Virus record (IMG/VR): IMGVR_UViG_3300029267_001811
Coordinates: 1 to 34,442 of that record
DNA: 34,442 bases
From: a virus
Direction: 5' to 3' (one strand)
Shown one piece after another: positions 30,901-34,442 of this stretch; the first letter of the stretch is position 1, and every line of letters begins with the position of its first letter. A model generated the notes under the pieces. That model ran no database searches, was not told where the DNA came from, and saw nothing but the letters and a program-made list of their open reading frames with translations. The translations under genes were made by a program, and so were the position numbers.

Positions 30901-33900
30901 TTTTTCTCTGCGGTATGTGTTGCTTGCGTACACATCGCCGAACGTTCTTAGAGCATCCCCAAACGTTGAGCGGAACTCGTCATCGACTTTGGTGATTCCG
31001 ATGCGCCCGTTGGTGAAGAATCCATCAGACACAAAAGCGCCTACCATCCACCCGAAAAACTTGTCGTGCTTATCACCGGGAGGAGACGAGATGACAGGGC
31101 TTAGTGCCCCTACAGATTCCTCCGGCCGTGCCTTGCGCAGCATTCCCGTCTCGTGGTCATAGACACACAAAGACTCATTAGTAGAAGCAGTAACCTTGTG
31201 TCCAGACGCATAACGCACTTCGACTACAGGACAGTCCTCCTCGATGGTTAGCTCAGTGACGTCCTCGAACGTCGACTCACCCAAGAAGTGATCGTACGAA
31301 AGGACCTGCAATCCGTCCGGGACACGGTAGACGGCAGCGCCATTTCGATCGTACCTGTGTGGTTCTTCCTCCCGTGGAAAGTTCTTGATCATAATACGGT
31401 CGGCATTGATCCCAAGCGCAGGATCTCTCGCCACTGTCAAAGACTCTGCTCCGAATTTCATAAAGTGCTCCCTCGCAAGACCAGAACACCTTATCACCAA
31501 TTCGGAGCAGCCGTCAACACAATTGCCGTCAAAGTCGGCGTTGAATCCGCCAGTCACCAGGGGATGGATCTTGATCGCCTTGCCGCTAGTGAGCACCGGC
31601 TTGAATGCTTGTACTCCGTACTTATGGAGGACCGGATCGCGCTTCAACATCACCGGACGTTCTTTGACCACACGTTCCAGCGCACGCGCGGCCAGCGGGT
31701 CCCTGTCCTTGATGGCTTGCTGCGCCGCCAGTGGGCTCAGCCCAGCAAAGTTCCCCAACTCCCTGACGATGAACGGCTTGTACATTTCCATCGCAGCCTT
31801 GCGAGGGATCCCAACCTCATCCAGGCCGAGCTCAGGCTCGGGGATGATGGTGGACCGCATCGACAGATCTTGCTTCCGTTTGATCAACTTGGACTGGAAG
31901 TAACTCTCCCGCGGACTCCCAGGCTTTCCCTCCGGACCCTGCGCTTTCTTCCCGGCGATGATGTCGAGTACCCCGCGGTAGTCTCGGTTGAGGTACCCCC
32001 CAGTCCCGGCCAGACCCTTCATCGCATCATAGATCGCCGCTCGTCTCTTGTTGATCTTTTCCGGTAGCTGCAGCGGGCTGGCATCCTTCATCTTGTTGAT
32101 GGCGATGCCAAGACCTTTGTACATCCCATTCAGATCTTCGACACCGAGCTCTCCGTTGGGGCGCACGGCCAGAGGACGCATGGATGGCGGGAGGACAGGC
32201 ACGGTCTTGGTCATGTACGCCTCCGTCGGCGTCATTCCCAGCTTCTTCAACGAGCGCAGATATTTGATCTTCTTGTTAACCTTGTCCAGCCTGTCTCCTT
32301 TCAGGCTTGGGTTTTGGATCTGCTTTTGTGCGGAGGCGAGCTCCGCGTCCACATCGATCTTTTTCAGCAGGTGCTCGACAGCCTTTCCCGCCGAGACCCC
32401 TTCCTCCGGCGACGTGAACTGACCCGTCTTGGTGTTGAGGGCCTTGCTGCCGTCCATCAGCGCGCCGAGATCTTTTTTCTTGATGCCGGTGAGGCTGACA
32501 ATGGCCTTCTCGAAGATCGGATTCGGCATCCGCTCGGGCAGCTCGATATGGGACCACTTGGTCCCGTTCAGCCCGCCCGTCGCGTCCTTATCGAAGATGC
32601 CTCCCTTCTCCTCTTTGAGGTTCTTCCCGAGGACCATCTTCCCGGCGTCCTTGATCGTCCTACCCTCACTCATCTCCCTGACTTGCTTGTCCGTCAGCGG
32701 CATCAGGTTCAGTGTGTTGCCTTGCTTGACCGTGTTGACGCCGATAGTCTTGAGCATGCCGACGAACTTGTTGTAGGCGAATGAGGGCCTGGGAGCTGGG
32801 AGTGGATCTCCAGTCTGAACCGCAGACCACAGCTCATCGTTGTTCTCCGCGTTGCTCTTGTAAGTCTGCATCTCACGAAGATTCGCCTTGGCTCCGGAAG
32901 CCAACATCGCGTAGACCCCCAAAGAGTCCAACGCCTGCGCCCCGTGCGGACCGCCACGCTTCGGAATGCGATTCATATCGTAGGCGTAGTCCGGTCCTCC
33001 AGCACGGGCTACGAGCTTCTTTCCGACCTGGTGTCTAAGCTTGTGCATGTACCGCGGCCCCACCAAAGCCCTCCCCATCGTCTTGCCGGTCTTGGGGTCG
33101 ATGAGCTCTTCCTTGTCGGACAGACCGTGCTCTTTGAGCTCTTTCTGGACACGCTCGGTCATATCCTCAGTGCCGTCAAAATTCTGCACGCGGTATGGCT
33201 TTCCAGTCTTCTCGGCGATCTTCCCGGCCGCTGCCTCAAGGACCTGTCCCAAATTGATACGTCCAGCAACCCCCGCCGGGTTCAGCGCCAGATGAACACG
33301 CTTCCCGTCCTTGGTTGTGGGCATCTCGTGATCTGGGACGATGCGGGTGATAATGCCCTTGTCCCCATGCCTGCCGCTGATCTTATCGCCGATTTCCGCC
33401 GGCTCCTCAGTCCTGACATGAACCTCTGCGCGTTTGCCTCGCTTCACCACGTTCGTCACGACGCCTGGATGATCGTTGTCCCAGGTGACGGAGACGTTGT
33501 CGTATGGTTTGACCAACGACTTGTGCATCCGCCTACGGATCTTGTCCTCGTCCGTCTCTTCCCGATGCCGCAAGGCCGCTACCAGGGTGTCTCCCGGACC
33601 AACCCTCTGTCCCTTTTTGATCACGCCCGCGTCGTCCAGCTTGTCAGCTTGGTCTTTTTTGAGCGTCATCCCGTAGTGCTTGAGGAACGCGTCCTTGCTG
33701 AGCGTGTGCTCCTTGCCGACGTCCAGGCCCTTACGGTGCATGTGCTCGCTCGTGAGCTGCTTCGCCCCGGACTCGGAGATCACCACACCATCTTCGTAGT
33801 TGTACCCGTGGAACGGGACATACGCCGTCGTCAAGTTCGATCCGAGTGCCAGATCTCCCTTTTTGGTAAAATTCGTGTCGGCTACGGTCTGCCCCTTCTT

Positions 33901-34442
33901 GACCTTATCGCCAACCTTCACCAGCGGCGTCGAGTGCAAGAAGCTCTTGTCGTCATTCAACGGGAAGTGGTCGTAAGTCTGAACCTCCTTGCGCTTCCCG
34001 TCCGCTCCCTTGATCACCACGCTATCGCTTTTGACCTGCACAACCTCTCCATCAATTGGAGTCGTATGGGAATTGATCTTCCCCATGAACTTGTTGAGGC
34101 TGGTCTCTTTCTTCCCTGCGGCGATGACGGTCTGCACCAACGGAGACTCTCGATGCTTCAGTGGGATGGCCTGCTCCATCTGCTTGCTGGCGTACGTTGC
34201 CCTGTTCCCGGAGTCGTTCTGAAGGAAGGGGATCATATTGGAGGCGACAGAGAAGAGCTGTGCCGGGGCCGGCATTACGTAGTCCGCCCCCTTCATACTG
34301 CCCGTTGTGATTTCGTTTTCCTGGCCGCTGAACTTGACGGTCTTGCCGATTCGGACGGGCTTTCCATCCCTCCACTTCACCTGATCTGGCAAGACGATAT
34401 TGGCGTTGTACGCCGTCTCGGGAGCGACATCCTCCATCTTAC
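27997..34442 (-). CDS. Fused beta-beta' DNA-dependent RNA polymerase with intein, N-terminus cut by window edge
   Basis: A single chain related to bacterial RpoB followed by RpoC. Residues are numbered from the internal ATG at 34435-34437. The frame stays open upstream, and the first visible part matches roughly the middle of RpoB, so several hundred residues are missing at the start. Beta landmarks: NRATYASKQMEQAIP (about 78), YNYEDGVVISES (212), GDKISGRHGDKGI (350-362, two catalytic Lys), LNPAGVAGRINLGQVLE (385), KANLREMQTYKS (517). Beta' landmarks: VLPPSMRPLAV (748), RPVMLKRDPVLHK (927), NADFDGN (966-972), trigger-loop-like GARKGVVQ (1743), four Cys of zinc site 2 (1779, 1840, 1848, 1851) and GISAQAIGE-like/QLAMRTFHEGG (1868-1891). 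The N-terminal beta' zinc ribbon is absent. An intein occupies 973-1466. It lies in the virion gene block beside the spike. Confidence 0.9.
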   Translation of the reverse strand, partial: KMEDVAPETAYNANIVLPDQVKWRDGKPVRIGKTVKFSGQENEITTGSMKGADYVMPAPAQLFSVASNMIPFLQNDSGNRATYASKQMEQAIPLKHRESPLVQTVIAAGKKETSLNKFMGKINSHTTPIDGEVVQVKSDSVVIKGADGKRKEVQTYDHFPLNDDKSFLHSTPLVKVGDKVKKGQTVADTNFTKKGDLALGSNLTTAYVPFHGYNYEDGVVISESGAKQLTSEHMHRKGLDVGKEHTLSKDAFLKHYGMTLKKDQADKLDDAGVIKKGQRVGPGDTLVAALRHREETDEDKIRRRMHKSLVKPYDNVSVTWDNDHPGVVTNVVKRGKRAEVHVRTEEPAEIGDKISGRHGDKGIITRIVPDHEMPTTKDGKRVHLALNPAGVAGRINLGQVLEAAAGKIAEKTGKPYRVQNFDGTEDMTERVQKELKEHGLSDKEELIDPKTGKTMGRALVGPRYMHKLRHQVGKKLVARAGGPDYAYDMNRIPKRGGPHGAQALDSLGVYAMLASGAKANLREMQTYKSNAENNDELWSAVQTGDPLPAPRPSFAYNKFVGMLKTIGVNTVKQGNTLNLMPLTDKQVREMSEGRTIKDAGKMVLGKNLKEEKGGIFDKDATGGLNGTKWSHIELPERMPNPIFEKAIVSLTGIKKKDLGALMDGSKALNTKTGQFTSPEEGVSAGKAVEHLLKKIDVDAELASAQKQIQNPSLKGDRLDKVNKKIKYLRSLKKLGMTPTEAYMTKTVPVLPPSMRPLAVRPNGELGVEDLNGMYKGLGIAINKMKDASPLQLPEKINKRRAAIYDAMKGLAGTGGYLNRDYRGVLDIIAGKKAQGPEGKPGSPRESYFQSKLIKRKQDLSMRSTIIPEPELGLDEVGIPRKAAMEMYKPFIVRELGNFAGLSPLAAQQAIKDRDPLAARALERVVKERPVMLKRDPVLHKYGVQAFKPVLTSGKAIKIHPLVTGGFNADFDGNCVDGCSELVIRCSGLAREHFMKFGAESLTVARDPALGINADRIMIKNFPREEEPHRYDRNGAAVYRVPDGLQVLSYDHFLGESTFEDVTELTIEEDCPVVEVRYASGHKVTASTNESLCVYDHETGMLRKARPEESVGALSPVISSPPGDKHDKFFGWMVGAFVSDGFFTNGRIGITKVDDEFRSTFGDALRTFGDVYASNTYRREKKAPTDFSEHSVKDHYTVGGEIKDLFMRCYTVEYRSYLRDGTRSGELKNKRAALYKRLPQDIGDYSRDALLGVLSGLLDGDGTLSWSRSKTKEQFLASYSTSSHQLMEDVRYLCHLLNVRCSVSPVYPRANRAQRHINYVISFSTVDIEKLAGELRLAAYSDTLIKLAANPLSKDDRDVVPVPISILRGMISKKSVVFKKDPKLCRSLATLASKNKRRPRVSRDTALRMVPYLNLENALEAYWSSLVKSDVRWSYVKEVEDKGKTTVYDLVVPTTKIFAVNGGLVVWDTMAAFVPLTSEAVDEARKMYPSRNLFSPATGSLMYKPTKESQLGLYKLTQQGKRTDKAFKTVAEAARAASAGSVGMTDVVKIGGQQTTIGRALVANALPQSMRGGVMSGKTPLDGKGQTELLTRLAKDHKGSFGEVVNKIKDLGNSYATQTASSLGLEDLRADKKLRDRILKSADAKVKEIMSGKGTKEQKQKKAIQIYDKASEAMIKAAEIDHAKNPTELFQMLKAGIKPQMGAYRQITMAPMLMMNAKGKVIPDPIRKSYSEGIDVGDYWTQMSGARKGVVQKVQSVQEPGYFTKQVINSVMNNAIGEQDCGTKKGITLPIEERDVLDRYLAKDTKSGRKTFKAGTLITPGVRDSLRNNRVGRVVVRSPLRCEHSGTGICARCYGNDEDGAPPPTGRNVGIISAQAIGERATQLAMRTFHEGGVAPVGAAGKQKAALTDEFNRVQQLVQMHQNIPGSAPLSSVNGRITKIQKDPAGGSNVFISAGDKEVRHYVPQNRGEPLTFVGDRARKLTRGMQIQKGAPLSAGPINPNELLPLAGVNKVQGYLAGQMYDLYKQQGIRRRNIETVVKSMTNLTKVSDPGGQSDFIRGDFAPTSKLQALNKKLVAQGKKPIAHRPVLKGVKTLPLDMQTDWMARLNHEQLAGTVVDAANQGWSSNIHGEHPIPALAYAAEFGKKKPY
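30040..31521 (-). mobile_element. Intein with LAGLIDADG homing endonuclease, inserted in the polymerase active-site motif
   Basis: The intein runs from Cys973 (CVDGCSELVIRC, block A) to Asp1466 (YDLVVPTTKIFAVNGGLVVWD, blocks F and G), 494 residues, with Thr1467 as the downstream nucleophile. Splicing would join NADFDGN to TMAAFVPLT, restoring the beta' motif region. Two LAGLIDADG helices are present (GWMVGAFVSDGFF at 1129-1141 and LSGLLDGDG at 1252-1260) with likely catalytic D1138 and D1259, so the homing endonuclease looks intact. GC content looks lower than in the flanks: two hand-counted 60-base stretches gave 50-52%, against 63% in one outside. The terminal residue is Asp instead of the usual Asn, and the block B His is not evident. 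Confidence 0.88.

Noticed and set aside
1-34442. CRISPR arrays or insertion sequences
   Set aside because: No regularly spaced repeats, transposase-like frames or terminal inverted repeats with target duplications were seen.

Overview
The window reads as part of a contractile-tailed bacteriophage (myovirus-like) genome. It is GC-rich and tightly packed: genes are mostly a few bases apart or overlap as ATGA, and most starts carry AGGAG-type ribosome sites. The host cannot be named from the sequence. Two good sigma70-type promoters show that bacterial host RNA polymerase is used for at least some genes. Names are given only where motifs or gene order support them. No tRNA, rRNA, CRISPR array or insertion sequence was seen, and no portal protein could be recognised.

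Layout, in the direction of transcription (minus strand, right to left). (1) 34442-27997: a giant single-chain RNA polymerase joining beta-like and beta'-like parts, cut by the right window edge. It carries a large intein (30040-31521) with a LAGLIDADG homing endonuclease, placed exactly in the catalytic NADFDGD motif. (2) 27987-22564: a small Gly-rich protein, a gpV/gp5-like baseplate spike, and four unrecognised proteins. (3) 22563-22189: a structured 375-base stretch without a convincing gene. (4) 22185-20308: the large terminase, ending at a strong hairpin region shared with a convergent gene. (5) 19020-20255, plus strand: a two-gene cassette (MerR-like DNA-binding protein and a small protein with one hydrophobic segment) with its own promoter. 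(6) 18967-1: the structural operon, starting from a promoter back-to-back with the cassette promoter. It holds two unrecognised proteins, a probable prohead protease, scaffold-like and internal proteins, a probable decoration protein, a probable major capsid protein with a strong hairpin behind it, two proteins with paralogous helix-hairpin-helix tails, connector candidates, a 696-residue Gly-zipper/coiled-coil protein, further internal or neck proteins, and a very large tail sheath cut by the left edge.

Working together: the terminase packages DNA into a capsid built by the scaffold, protease, capsid and decoration proteins; neck proteins join it to a contractile tail with sheath and spike. 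The polymerase sits beside the spike inside the virion gene block, so it may be packaged, but this is inference.

The most unusual points are the intein in the polymerase active-site loop, together with an Asn where the third metal-binding Asp is expected; an identical N-terminal tag (AFYDELEKI) on otherwise unrelated virion proteins, resembling a capsid-targeting peptide; many K-x-A tripeptides and Gly-zipper segments in the virion proteins; two HhH-tailed proteins next to the capsid gene; and a sheath of at least 1203 residues with duplicated inserted domains.
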